64,000 nucleotides of DNA from Streptomyces hokutonensis (GTDB lineage Bacteria > Actinomycetota > Actinomycetes > Streptomycetales > Streptomycetaceae): assembly GCF_000376565.1 (NCBI RefSeq), contig NZ_BARG01000075.1, positions 1-64,000 of the forward strand, given 5' to 3'. Position numbers and translations under genes: made by a program. Of the stretch, positions 42,508 to 51,065 are shown one piece after another (the first letter of the stretch is position 1; every line of letters starts with the position of its first letter). Under the pieces are notes generated by a model that worked only from the letters and a program-made list of their open reading frames with translations, made no database searches and had not been told where the DNA came from.

Positions 42508-42539
42508 AGGGGTCGTGTTTCACGTGAAACACGACCCCT
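42508..42539. other. parS: parS within a 32-bp perfect palindrome at the serine hydrolase 3' end
   Basis: The exact core at 42517-42530 is extended by AGGGGTCGT / ACGACCCCT. It begins 15 nt after the upstream stop. Confidence 0.92.
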
Positions 42540-42573
42540 CCCGATGTCGGCCGGGTGCTTCGCTCTCGCTTCA

Positions 42574-42606
42574 GAAGAGGGTTCTCTTCAGGGAAGAGTT
42601 CTCTTC
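42574..42606. repeat. Two tandem GAAGAG/CTCTTC stem-loops
   Basis: GAAGAG-GGTT-CTCTTC (42574-42589) and GAAGAG-TT-CTCTTC (42593-42606) share an 11-bp direct repeat GTTCTCTTCAG. The second touches the stop of the minus-strand GNAT gene. They may end that transcript. Confidence 0.55.
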
Positions 42607-43057
42607 AGAGGGGGAGCTTGAAGCCCACATGCGAGGCCGTGAAGCCGAGCCGTTCGTAGAACCGGTGGGCGTCGGTGCGGGTGGCATCCGAGGTCAGCTG
42701 GACCAACTGGCAGCCTTGGCGGCGCGATTCGGCGATCGCCCACTCGATGAGTCGCGTGCCGAGGCCGCTGCCCCGCTCGTCCGCGTGGATGCGCACGGCC
42801 TCGATGACCGACCGCGTGGCGCCTCTGCGGGACAGGCCGGGAATGACCGTGAGCTGGAGGGTTCCGACGACGCGGCCCTCGCGCACGGCGACGACCAGGT
42901 GCTGGTTGGGGTCGGCGGTCAGACGCTCCAGCGCCGCCAGGTAGGGCGTCAGGTCGTCGGGTGACTCCCGCTGGGAGCCCAACGGGTCGTCGGCGAGCAT
43001 GCCGACGATGGCGGGGACGTCTTCGGTGACCGCGGCTCGTATTTCAAGATCTCCCAT
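42605..43057 (-). CDS. GNAT family N-acetyltransferase
   Basis: The 150-residue protein has GNAT motif A VRIHADERGSGLGTRLIEWA (about 89-108) and the C-terminal AHRFYERLGFTASHVGFK. It matches single-domain acetyltransferases with small or peptide substrates; the substrate is unknown. ATG at 43057 begins MGDLEIRAAVTED; GTG 43063 is an alternative. Confidence 0.88.
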   Translation of the reverse strand: MGDLEIRAAVTEDVPAIVGMLADDPLGSQRESPDDLTPYLAALERLTADPNQHLVVAVREGRVVGTLQLTVIPGLSRRGATRSVIEAVRIHADERGSGLGTRLIEWAIAESRRQGCQLVQLTSDATRTDAHRFYERLGFTASHVGFKLPL

Positions 43058-43093
43058 GGTCACACCATAGGCAGCGGTGGGCGACGGGACCGG

Positions 43094-43552
43094 CTACGCG
43101 GGCGCGTGCATCGACTCCACGACACGGACCAGCGGTGCCAGCTCGGGGTTTCCGGCAGCGGCGTCGAGCGCCTCGCGCAGGGCGGTGTCGTTGGTGGGCC
43201 GGGCCTCTTCGAGCAGGGCGAGGCCGGCCTCGGAGACGTTGGTGTAGATGCCCCGGCGGTCGGTCGGGCACAGATACCGGGCGAGCAGACCGCGGTCCTC
43301 GAGCCGGGTGACCAGCCGGGTGGTGGCGCTCTGGCTGAGGACGACCGCGTCGGCGACCTGCCGCATCTGCAGATGGCCCCCGTCGCCGTCGTGCTGTCGG
43401 CTGAGGACGTCGAGCAGGGAGTACTCCCGCATGCTCAGGTCGTGCTTGGCCTGCAGGGCGCGCTCGATGTGCGCCTCGATCCTCCCGTGCAGCAGGGAGA
43501 GGGCGCACCAGCCCTGGGCAAGGGCGGTGAGCGCGGGGTCCGTCGCTGTCAT
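43094..43552 (-). CDS. MarR family transcriptional regulator
   Basis: The 152-residue protein has the MarR winged helix: REYSLLDVLSRQHDGDGGHL, QVADAVVLSQSATTRLVTRL as recognition helix, and the wing LCPTDRRGIYTNVSEAG. ATG at 43552 follows GGAGGAAACG. It is divergent from an MFS gene, the usual arrangement for local repression of an exporter relieved by its substrate. The 141-bp gap holds candidate operator repeats. Confidence 0.93.
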   Translation of the reverse strand: MTATDPALTALAQGWCALSLLHGRIEAHIERALQAKHDLSMREYSLLDVLSRQHDGDGGHLQMRQVADAVVLSQSATTRLVTRLEDRGLLARYLCPTDRRGIYTNVSEAGLALLEEARPTNDTALREALDAAAGNPELAPLVRVVESMHAPA

Positions 43553-43603
43553 TGGCGTTTCCTCCGTCCCGGAGCGGCTGAACCCAGGATAGAGCACAGG
43601 CGA

Positions 43604-43643
43604 AATAGTCCGCGCTTGCATATAGCCCGCGTCTGCAACTATT
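43604..43643. promoter_or_regulatory. Candidate MarR operator between marR and the MFS gene
   Basis: Two imperfect direct repeats, CCGCGCTTGCATATA and CCGCGTCTGCAACTAT, 18 nt apart, lie in the middle of the gap. TTGCA (43616) and TGCAA (43634) are mirrored, and AATAGT (43604) mirrors ACTATT (43638). MarR binding here is inferred. Confidence 0.4.
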
Positions 43644-43693
43644 GTGAACGCACGCAAAGCGCTCCTGCAATCTTCTGTGAAGGGTTCATCCCC

Positions 43694-44902
43694 ATGCCTC
43701 TCGCGCTTCTGGCCCTCGCGATCGGGGCCTTCGGAATCGGAACGACCGAGTTCGTGATCATGGGCCTGCTGCCCCAGGTCGCAGGCGACTTCGGGGTCTC
43801 CATCCCCACCGCCGGCCTGCTGGTCACCGGCTACGCGCTGGGCGTGGTGATCGGCGCCCCGCTGATGACCGTGCTCGGCACCAAGGTCCCCCGCAAGCGG
43901 ATGCTGATGCTGCTGATGGGTCTGTTCATCGTCGGCAACCTGCTCTCCGCCGTCGCCCCCAGCTTCTCGGTGATGCTGATCGGCCGTGTGGTCGCCTCGC
44001 TCGCCCACGGTGCCTTCTTCGGCATCGGCTCGGTCGTCGCGGCCGAGCTCGTCGCCCCGGACAAGAAGGCCGGAGCCATCGCGATGATGTTCACCGGGCT
44101 GACCGTCGCCAATGTCGTCGGCGTCCCGCTGGGCACCCTCGTGGGGCAGTCCGTCGGCTGGCGGGTCACCTTCGCCGTCGTCGCGGGCCTCGGCGTGATC
44201 GGCCTGGCGGGCATCGCCAAGCTCGTGCCCGATCTGCCCAGGCCCGAGGGCGTACAACTGCGCCACGAACTGGCCGCCTTCAAGAACACCCAGGTCCTGC
44301 TCGCCATGGCGATGACCGTCCTCGGCTTCGGCGGCGTCTTCGCGGCCATCACCTACATCGCCCCGATGATGACCCACGTCGCCGGCTTCGCCGACGGCTC
44401 CGTCACCTGGCTGCTCGTCCTCTTCGGCCTCGGCATGGTCGGCGGCAACCTCATCGGCGGCAAGTTCGCCGACCGCGCCCTCATGCCCATGCTCTACGTC
44501 TCACTCGGCGCCCTGGCGGTCGTGCTCGCGCTCTTCACGGTCACCGCGCACAACAAGATCGCGGCGGCCGTCACCATCGCCCTGATCGGAGCCCTGGGCT
44601 TCGCCACCGTGCCGCCGCTGCAGAAGCGGGTCCTGGACCAGGCGCACGGTGCCCCGACGCTGGCCTCCGCGGTGAACATCGGCGCCTTCAACCTCGGCAA
44701 CGCGCTGTCCGCCTGGCTCGGCGGCATCGTCATCGCGGCCGGCCTCGGCTACACCGCCCCCAACTGGGTCGGCGCCGTCCTCGCCGCGGCCGCCCTGGTC
44801 CTCGCGATCCTCTCGGCCGCCCTGGAACGCCGCACCGCCGCCCGCGGCACGGTCGTGGCGGGCAGCCTGCCGAACGCACAGCGGACCGCCGTCCACCACT
44901 GA
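43694..44902 (+). CDS. MFS transporter, DHA1 family (AraJ / chloramphenicol-exporter-like)
   Basis: The 402-residue protein has 12 membrane segments, beginning MPLALLALAIGAFGIGTTEF, the TEFVIMGLLPQVAGD hallmark of the DHA1 AraJ/Cml group. The gating loop TKVPRKRMLMLLMG and the APTLASAVNIGAFNLGNAL block follow. It exports small hydrophobic compounds. ATG at 43694; the long open frame upstream is antisense to marR. Regulation by the divergent MarR is likely. The GlcG-like gene follows by 96 nt on the same strand. Confidence 0.92.
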   Translation: MPLALLALAIGAFGIGTTEFVIMGLLPQVAGDFGVSIPTAGLLVTGYALGVVIGAPLMTVLGTKVPRKRMLMLLMGLFIVGNLLSAVAPSFSVMLIGRVVASLAHGAFFGIGSVVAAELVAPDKKAGAIAMMFTGLTVANVVGVPLGTLVGQSVGWRVTFAVVAGLGVIGLAGIAKLVPDLPRPEGVQLRHELAAFKNTQVLLAMAMTVLGFGGVFAAITYIAPMMTHVAGFADGSVTWLLVLFGLGMVGGNLIGGKFADRALMPMLYVSLGALAVVLALFTVTAHNKIAAAVTIALIGALGFATVPPLQKRVLDQAHGAPTLASAVNIGAFNLGNALSAWLGGIVIAAGLGYTAPNWVGAVLAAAALVLAILSAALERRTAARGTVVAGSLPNAQRTAVHH

Positions 44903-44998
44903 CCCCGTAGGGCCGGAGCGGGGAGACGCGAGGCCAGGGCCGTTCCCGTGACTTTCGACCGACACCACCACCAGCAACACCCGCAAGGAGAAACCCTG

Positions 44999-45421
44999 AT
45001 GAGCACCACCACCGCCGTAGCCTCGCTGACCATCCAGGACGCCGAAGCCCTCGTCGACCAGGCCCGCCGTGCCGCGGAGGCCGCCGGAGTCACGGTCAGT
45101 GTCACCGTGCTGGACGCGGGCGGTCATCTGCTCGCCTTCCGGCGCGACGACCGGGCCGTGCTGATCTCCGGGGAGACCAGCACCCGCAAGGCGTACACCG
45201 CGCTTCAGCTGAACGCGGCCACCGCCGACCTCGTCGACGCGGTCCAGCCCGGCGGCCTCTTCCACACCCTGCCGACCGCACTCGACCGACCGCTGCTGTT
45301 CATCGCGGGCGGTGTCCCGGTGCACCGCGACGGTCGGCTGATCGGAGCGATCGGGGTCGGTGGCGGCGCGCCGTCGCAGGACCACGGTTTCGCCCAGGCC
45401 GCCGTGGAGGCACTCGTCTGA
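44999..45421 (+). CDS. GlcG/HbpS family protein
   Basis: The 140-residue protein has the GlcG/HbpS fold: ITDAEALVDQA-like N-terminal helix, VTVLDAGGHLLAFRRDDRAV, RKAYTALQL and a C-terminal GAIGVGGGAPSQDHGFAQAA. HbpS members bind haem or corrinoids; many GlcG-like proteins have no known role. There is no signal peptide. ATG at 44999 follows AAGGAG. Possibly co-transcribed with the MFS gene. Confidence 0.88.
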   Translation: MSTTTAVASLTIQDAEALVDQARRAAEAAGVTVSVTVLDAGGHLLAFRRDDRAVLISGETSTRKAYTALQLNAATADLVDAVQPGGLFHTLPTALDRPLLFIAGGVPVHRDGRLIGAIGVGGGAPSQDHGFAQAAVEALV

Positions 45422-45440
45422 CGTCCGAAGACGGCTGAGA

Positions 45441-45471
45441 CGCCGGTTCCCGATCATGTCGGGAGCCGGCG
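45441..45471 (+). terminator. Intrinsic terminator after the GlcG-like gene
   Basis: A 13-bp stem CGCCGGTTCCCGA / TCGGGAGCCGGCG (one wobble) followed by TTTT, one of the few T-tracts in the window. It lies in a convergent gap. Confidence 0.85.
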
Positions 45472-45490
45472 TTTTCCATGCTCGAAGGTG

Positions 45491-46366
45491 TCAGCCGGCC
45501 GCGACCGTCAGGGGTGCGAACCGCCGCGTCCAGTCGCCGGGCAGCTCCGCGATCCCGTAGGTCATGACGGAGTTGGAGGCGCAGTACTCCAGGCCGCGTT
45601 CCTTCGCCCAGGACAGCAGGTCTTCGTGGCGTGCGTCGATGTCGGTGCGCAGAGGACGGTCGGTGCGGGCGGCGAGTGAGGCGAGGAGAGCCTTCGCCGT
45701 CTCCGAGTCCTGCGCGATCAGCGGGCCCACGACGTGTGTGTCCATGTTGGGCCAGGCCGCCGCGTACCCGATGATCCGGCCGTTGTCCTGTGCCACCCGC
45801 AACTGGTCGGCGAAGGCGGGCAGGCGGGTGATGAGCGGTGTGCGATCGGTGCCGAAGACCTCCTCGTCGAGCCGGAGGATGCCGGTGAGGTCCTCGGCCG
45901 TGGCCGCGCGGGTGGCGATCCGGGACTCGGGTCCGTCAGATCCATCCGGCGTGAAACGGCCGCGCAGCATCTCGGCTCGACCCGTCACCTTGAAGCCGAG
46001 TTCTTCGTAGAGCGGGCGCCCGTTCGGGGTCGCGTGCAGGGTCAGTGGCGTGGGGCCCAGCACTGACAGCAGGTGGCGCATCAGCCGGCGTCCCACGCCC
46101 TGGCGGGCATGTCGTTCGGCGACCAGGACCATGCCGATGGCGCTCAGATCCGGGCGGTCCTGCGGGCCGTACTCCGTGACGACGCACGCCGCGACAAGGC
46201 CGCCTTCCGGGCTGTCGATGCCGTACCCCGTCCCCGCGCTGAGGAGGAAGCCCCACTTGTGTTCCTCGCGTGGCCACCCCCGGTCCTCGGAAAGGTCGGC
46301 GCAGGCGATGCGATCGCGGAGTGTCAGCCGGCGGATGGGCAGAGCGGCGAGGGAATGAGTCGGCAC
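45491..46366 (-). CDS. Tandem GNAT acetyltransferase
   Basis: The 291-residue protein has two GNAT-like halves. The first has ERHARQGVGRRLMRHLLSVL (motif A, about 89-108) and LYEELGFKVTGR; the second begins TRAATAEDLTGILRLDEEVF and is degenerate, like the C-terminal domain of tandem GNATs. Substrate unknown. I place the start at GTG 46366 (VPTHSLAALPIRRLTLRD); no clear ribosome site is seen, so the start is uncertain and the frame is open to 46633. Confidence 0.82.
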   Translation of the reverse strand: MPTHSLAALPIRRLTLRDRIACADLSEDRGWPREEHKWGFLLSAGTGYGIDSPEGGLVAACVVTEYGPQDRPDLSAIGMVLVAERHARQGVGRRLMRHLLSVLGPTPLTLHATPNGRPLYEELGFKVTGRAEMLRGRFTPDGSDGPESRIATRAATAEDLTGILRLDEEVFGTDRTPLITRLPAFADQLRVAQDNGRIIGYAAAWPNMDTHVVGPLIAQDSETAKALLASLAARTDRPLRTDIDARHEDLLSWAKERGLEYCASNSVMTYGIAELPGDWTRRFAPLTVAAG

Positions 46367-46476
46367 GCAGGTCAGGCTGTCTGACTGCGATGTCGGCGTC
46401 CACCCGTTTCCGGGGAGACGTACTTGCTTTTGGCCATGTCGTGGCCGACCGCACCACACCTCGGCCGAAGCCGGAT

Positions 46477-46490
46477 GTTTCACGTGAAAC
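46477..46490. other. parS: parS site, exact GTTTCACGTGAAAC
   Basis: Exact site in a divergent promoter region, 70 bp upstream of the HAD gene; unlike most others it is not at a 3' end. Confidence 0.95.
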
Positions 46491-46560
46491 ACCGGCGAAC
46501 GGCGAGCATCGGGCAGGCTCGCGGAAGCTGCCACAGTTCCGCCGACTAACCTCGTGGCCC

Positions 46561-47196
46561 ATGGCGAGACTTCATCTCTTCGACCTCGACGGCACTTTGC
46601 TGCACGGAACCAGCGCACCCCTGGAGATCTCACGTCAGCTCGGTCTGGAAGCCGAGACGGTGGAGCTTGAACAGGAGATCTCGGCCGGGCTGATCGGTCC
46701 GCCGGAGTATGCGACCCGTGTGTACGAGCTATGGGCGGATCTCAAGGAGGCCCATGTCGCGGCTGCCTTTGAAGAGGCCCCCTGGCTGGCGCGGATTCGT
46801 GAGGTCTGGGCCGAGATCAGGAGCGCCGGCGAATACTGCGCCGTCGTATCGCTCTCGCCCTCCTTCTTTGTGGAACGGCTCACGGGTTGGGGCGCGCACG
46901 CGGCACACGGATCTCTTTTCCCCGCTGTGCCCTTCACCGAGCCGTCGATGGACCTGGCCGGAGTCCTCAACGCCGCTGCCAAGGTGGTGATCGCGGATCG
47001 GCTCTGTGAGGAGTTCGGGGTGACGAGGGCGGACTGTGTCGCCTATGGCGACTCGATGTCGGACAAGGATCTGTTCGGCGCCGTGCCCGTCTCTGTCGCG
47101 GTGAACGCCGATCGGCATCTGGCGGGCCTTGCCACCCACTCCTATGCGGGGCGGGATCTGTGGGATGCCTACGAATTGGTGCGCGGCGCCCGGTAG
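46561..47196 (+). CDS. HAD family hydrolase (phosphatase-like)
   Basis: The 211-residue protein has HAD motif I LHLFDLDGTLLHGT (about 4-17), motif II VVSLSP and motif III YGDSMSDKDLFG (about 164-175). The helical cap between motifs I and II resembles phosphoserine phosphatase-like HAD-IB enzymes. Substrate unknown. ATG at 46561; TAACCT ends 8 nt upstream and there is no ribosome site, so the message is probably leaderless. Confidence 0.87.
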   Translation: MARLHLFDLDGTLLHGTSAPLEISRQLGLEAETVELEQEISAGLIGPPEYATRVYELWADLKEAHVAAAFEEAPWLARIREVWAEIRSAGEYCAVVSLSPSFFVERLTGWGAHAAHGSLFPAVPFTEPSMDLAGVLNAAAKVVIADRLCEEFGVTRADCVAYGDSMSDKDLFGAVPVSVAVNADRHLAGLATHSYAGRDLWDAYELVRGAR

Positions 47197-47500
47197 TTGA
47201 GGGAATTGAGGGTTCGCGTCTCCCGCTGTTCGTGGGGGAGCCGGGCCGGACTTGTGCGCGCATCACGGGCCGGTATGGTCGACTCCGGTTCTTGTCCGCA
47301 GCGGGGCGCCGCAGGCGAGTACTGCGGGCAATGTCACATCTCGCCTTACTTGTCCGTACGCGGTGGGAATGTGGGTTGGATATGGCTGTATTGGCCGCTT
47401 GAACGAACGGGGAAGAGCAAGCAGTCCGCGCGGAACGCAGGCAGCTTCCGATGAAGGAAGCACGCCGACCGACCGAAAGATGTTCGAGGCGAGGCACACC

Positions 47501-49321
47501 ATGGACGCTCCGACCACCACGTCGGCCGACAACGGCCCGTCCGGCGGCGGAGGCGGCAGCGGCGGAGGCGGCTGGTTCACGCCCCGCAAGCAGCCGGAGG
47601 TGCCTCCGGGCGAAGAGCGGGGGACGACCGGGGTGCGGCGTCCGGCCGTGATGCGCCCGGTCCGCAGGTCCGCGCCGGGTGCCAACGAGCGCCCGCCCGC
47701 AGAGAGTTCGGAGCGGTCCGCCCAGAGTGCCGAGGGCGTCGAGTCGGAGCCGGAGAGTCACGGTTCGCCGCAGGGCGTCCCGCCCGACCAGGAGCGAATA
47801 TCGCCGGCTGCGACCACCCCCCAGCCCTTCACCCCGGCCCAGCCTCCGCCGCCCACGCCTCCGCAGCCCTTCGTTCCCGCTCAAGCCTCGCCTACGACAC
47901 CTCCGCAACCCTTCGTTCCCGCCCAAGCCTCGTCCACGCCCCCTCCGCAGCCCTTCGCGCCTGCTCAAACCCCGCCTCCCACACCCCCGCCACCCGCCAC
48001 ACCTGCCCAGGCTCCGCCCCCCACGCCTCCGGCACCCGCCATGCAGGCCCAGGGACTGTCTCCCGCGCTCTCGTCGCCCTTCACGCCCGCGCAGGTTCTG
48101 CCTCCCGAGCCGTCGGCTCCCGCACCTGTCCCGCCCGTCGCCGCGACGGAATCGGCCGTCGTGAGGGTGCCCATCCAGCGCTCTTCCGGCACCGTCACCG
48201 AGAACGCCTCCCCAGACGCCGTACTCGTTCGCCGGACCATGGCCGAAGTCGCCCCGGTGGCCGACAAGGTCACCTCGTACTTCTACGCGCTGCTCTTCGT
48301 ACGCCACCCCGAGCTGCGGTCGCTCTTCCCGGCGGCGATGGACACCCAGCGGGACCGGTTGCTGAAGGCGCTCCTCACCGCGGCCGAGCACATCGACAAC
48401 ACCGAGGTGCTCGTCGCGTATCTGCAGAACCTCGGCCGCGGGCACCGCAAGTACGGCACCCGGCCCGAGCACTACCCGGCCGTCGGCGAGTGCCTGATCG
48501 GTGCGCTGAACAAGTACGCCTCCGATGTGTGGGACGCCGAGACGGAGGCGGCCTGGGTCCGGGCGTACACGACGATCTCGCAGGTCATGATCGACGCGGC
48601 CGCCGCGGATGAACTGCGTGCACCGGCCTGGTGGAACGCGGAGGTCGTCGCCCACGATCTCAGGACCCGCGACATCGCGGTCGTCACCGTGCGCCCCGAC
48701 CAGCCCTACCCCTTTCTCGCCGGGCAGTATACGAGCCTGGAGACACCCTGGTGGCCGCGAATATGGCGGCACTACTCCTTCGCCTCGGCGCCCCGCTCGG
48801 ACGGACTGCTGACCTTCCATGTGAAGGCCGTCCCGGCGGGCTGGGTCTCGAACGCGCTGGTGCACCGTGCCCGGCCCGGCGACGTCATCCGGCTCGGTCC
48901 GCCGGCCGGCTCGATGACCGTGAACCACCGCACCGACAGCGGACTGCTCTGCCTGGGCGGCGGCACCGGCATAGCGCCGATCAAGGCACTGGTCGAGGAC
49001 GTCGCCGAGCACGGCGAACGGCGGCCGGTGGAGGTCTTCTACGGAGCCCGTACCGACCACGACCTCTATGACATCGACACGATGCTCCGGCTCCAGCAGT
49101 CGTATCCCTGGCTCACGGTCCGGACGGTCGTCGACCAACAGGCACGTCTCCAACTCCCGGACGCCATAAGGACGTACGGGCCGTGGAGTGGGTACGACGC
49201 CTATGTCTCGGGCCCGCCCGGAATGATCCGCAGCGGTGTTGACGTTCTGAAGGACGTCGGTATCCCGGCGGATCGCATACGGCACGACTCGGTCGAGGAA
49301 CTGGTGGCCACCGGGGACTGA
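47501..49321 (+). CDS. Flavohaemoglobin-type protein with a 235-residue proline-rich N-terminal extension
   Basis: The 606-residue protein has a Gly/Pro-rich N-terminus, then a globin domain (about 238-365), an FAD domain with RHYSFAS (R423) and an NAD domain with GGGTGIAPIKAL. The globin has LGRGHRKYG with proximal histidine H315 and PEHYPAVGE, and YFYALLF early in the B helix. Flavohaemoglobins turn nitric oxide into nitrate. Classical Hmp is about 400 residues and lacks the extension, which carries four copies of PQPF[TVA]PAQ at about 107-155. ATG at 47501 follows GAGGCGAGG; ATG 47480 is possible. Confidence 0.85.
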   Translation: MDAPTTTSADNGPSGGGGGSGGGGWFTPRKQPEVPPGEERGTTGVRRPAVMRPVRRSAPGANERPPAESSERSAQSAEGVESEPESHGSPQGVPPDQERISPAATTPQPFTPAQPPPPTPPQPFVPAQASPTTPPQPFVPAQASSTPPPQPFAPAQTPPPTPPPPATPAQAPPPTPPAPAMQAQGLSPALSSPFTPAQVLPPEPSAPAPVPPVAATESAVVRVPIQRSSGTVTENASPDAVLVRRTMAEVAPVADKVTSYFYALLFVRHPELRSLFPAAMDTQRDRLLKALLTAAEHIDNTEVLVAYLQNLGRGHRKYGTRPEHYPAVGECLIGALNKYASDVWDAETEAAWVRAYTTISQVMIDAAAADELRAPAWWNAEVVAHDLRTRDIAVVTVRPDQPYPFLAGQYTSLETPWWPRIWRHYSFASAPRSDGLLTFHVKAVPAGWVSNALVHRARPGDVIRLGPPAGSMTVNHRTDSGLLCLGGGTGIAPIKALVEDVAEHGERRPVEVFYGARTDHDLYDIDTMLRLQQSYPWLTVRTVVDQQARLQLPDAIRTYGPWSGYDAYVSGPPGMIRSGVDVLKDVGIPADRIRHDSVEELVATGD

Positions 49322-49337
49322 CCCGGCGCCGGAGAGG

Positions 49338-49820
49338 TCAGCCGAGGTCGGGGGCGTGCATCGCGCGGACCCCTTCGATGTTGCCGTCCAGATAGTGCCG
49401 TAGAGACAGGGGCACGAGGTGGACGGACGCGATGCCTACCCGGGTGAAGGGGACTCTGACGATCTCGTACTCGCCGAGGGGAGCGTCCACTTCGGGGCCG
49501 TGGCGCAGCGCCGGGTCCATGGACTCCAGGTGGCAGACGAAGAAGTGCTGGACCTTCACGCCGGTCGCGGTGGCGTCCGCGCCGATGTGCTCGACGGTGT
49601 CCACGAAGCAGGGGACCACGTCAGTGATCTTGGCGCCGAGCTCCTCGTGCACCTCGCGGTGCAGGGCATCGACGACGGTGGTGTCCTCGGGCTCGACCCC
49701 GCCACCGGGCGTGACCCAGTAGGGATCCACACCGGGCTTGGTGCGCTTGATCAGGATCAGGTCGTCGCCGTCGAGGAGGACGGCACGTGCGGTGCGCTTG
49801 ACCACGGGTCGGACGGTCAT
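49338..49820 (-). CDS. Nudix hydrolase
   Basis: The 160-residue protein has the Nudix box GGGVEPEDTTVVDALHREVH EELG (about 41-64), with catalytic glutamates in REVHEELG. It hydrolyses a nucleoside diphosphate-linked compound of unknown identity. ATG at 49820 begins MTVRPVVKRTARAVLLD. It is convergent with the flavohaemoglobin gene across 16 bp; no terminator is visible there. A near-parS lies 22 nt upstream of the start. Confidence 0.9.
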   Translation of the reverse strand: MTVRPVVKRTARAVLLDGDDLILIKRTKPGVDPYWVTPGGGVEPEDTTVVDALHREVHEELGAKITDVVPCFVDTVEHIGADATATGVKVQHFFVCHLESMDPALRHGPEVDAPLGEYEIVRVPFTRVGIASVHLVPLSLRHYLDGNIEGVRAMHAPDLG

Positions 49821-49841
49821 GGGAGAAATGTGGCCCGGCTG

Positions 49842-49855
49842 GTTCCACGTGAAAC
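49842..49855. other. Imperfect parS (GTTCCACGTGAAAC)
   Basis: One mismatch in the left arm relative to the exact sites. It may bind ParB more weakly. Confidence 0.7.
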
Positions 49856-49931
49856 ATCGCGAAACGTCACCTGGGTGGTTCAGAGCGTGACATTCGGCGG
49901 CGTCGACGCGAAGCGACGACAAAGTCCCTGG

Positions 49932-50837
49932 TCAGCCCCATACGGTGGCCGCGCGGTGCAGCCACTCGTGGGCCCGGGCGATGTGCGGCATCGCGAGAGT
50001 TCCGGTGCGCACGACCAGGAAATACGTCCGCAGCGGTGGCACCGTCGGCTCGTGGAGCGGGACGACCTCACCGCGCTCCAGTGCGAGGGCGCACAGATAG
50101 CGGGGCAGCACCGCGAGTCCGGCGCCCGCGCCGGCGCAGGCGAGCACCGCGCGGAGATCTGGCACGATGACCGTGCCCGAGGCGGCCGGACGGGAGTCGA
50201 AGACGGACGCCCAGTACCGGGAGACGAAGGGCAGTGACTCGTGGACCTCGATCAGGGGGAGATCGTCCAGAGCGGGCGCGTCCTTGGGATCGGGGTTCGC
50301 GGAGCCGATCCGCTCGGCCCAGCGCGGAGCGGCGACGAGGATGTGCTCCTCGTCGCAGAGCGTTGTCGCCGTGAGCAGGGCACCCCGCGGACGGGCCGTG
50401 CTGATGGCCAGATCATGATGTCCGGCGGCCAGCCCCTCCAGGGTTTCCTCGGCGTTCCCGAAGGACGCACGCAGTGCGAAGGGCTGGCCGTCGTCGCCGG
50501 TCAGCTCCGTGAGGGCGGGCAGCGCCCGCTCGGCGGTGAACTCGGGGGGTCCGGCGAGATGCAGGGTGCGCAAGGAGGCGTCGTTGTCGGGGCCGGTCTC
50601 GGCTATCTCCACGAGGGCGTCTAGATGCGGCGCGGCCTTGTGCGCGAGTTCGTCGCCCATGGTCGTGGGGGTGACTCCACGGGCCTGGCGCAGGAACAAG
50701 GGGCGGCCCAACTGCCGTTCCAGGGTGCGGATCTGGGACGTCACTGCGGGCTGGGAGAGGCCGAGGAGCGCTGCGGCGCGGGTGAAGGAGCCGGCCCGGT
50801 GCACGGTCACGAAGGTGCGCAGCAAGGCCAGATCCAT
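49932..50837 (-). CDS. LysR family transcriptional regulator
   Basis: The 301-residue protein has an N-terminal LysR helix-turn-helix (MDLALLRTFVTVHRAGSFTR, AAALLGLSQPAVTSQIRTLE) and a two-lobe effector domain. ATG at 50837 follows AAAGGAGAG; GTG codons upstream are in frame to 50888. It has no divergent partner: the next gene upstream is on the same strand behind a strong terminator, so its target is not evident from position. Confidence 0.93.
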   Translation of the reverse strand: MDLALLRTFVTVHRAGSFTRAAALLGLSQPAVTSQIRTLERQLGRPLFLRQARGVTPTTMGDELAHKAAPHLDALVEIAETGPDNDASLRTLHLAGPPEFTAERALPALTELTGDDGQPFALRASFGNAEETLEGLAAGHHDLAISTARPRGALLTATTLCDEEHILVAAPRWAERIGSANPDPKDAPALDDLPLIEVHESLPFVSRYWASVFDSRPAASGTVIVPDLRAVLACAGAGAGLAVLPRYLCALALERGEVVPLHEPTVPPLRTYFLVVRTGTLAMPHIARAHEWLHRAATVWG

Positions 50838-50985
50838 GGCACGCACTCTCCTTTCCCCGCCCTTCCTCCGGCCCCGGGCAGGGCCCAACTATAAATAAGT
50901 CGATAGGTCTCTGTCGCTACTGTGATTGGACACTGACACAGAGTCAACTAGCCTTGGGCGCGCGGTTCTTCGCGCGCAGAACCGA

Positions 50986-51024
50986 GGACGGTCCGAGCCA
51001 CGAGGGGGGAGGCTCGGACCGTCC
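50986..51024 (-). terminator. Strong terminator between the PLP lyase and lysR genes
   Basis: A perfect 14-bp stem GGACGGTCCGAGCC / GGCTCGGACCGTCC with an 11-nt loop, 42 nt past the lyase stop. A second GC hairpin, GCGCGCG-GTTCTT-CGCGCGC, lies at 50958-50977. Confidence 0.85.
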
Positions 51025-51065
51025 GTTGTGCGTAGCCGGACACCGACCGGCGGTACGTAAAGCGG

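Noticed and set aside
8984..42538. Several short frames beginning MFHVKH or containing VSRET
   Set aside because: These are just the six-frame translations of the parS palindrome and do not indicate related peptides.
46967..49285. 772-codon minus-strand frame opposite the flavohaemoglobin gene
   Set aside because: Low-complexity Arg/Gly translation; the plus strand encodes recognisable globin, FAD and NAD motifs.
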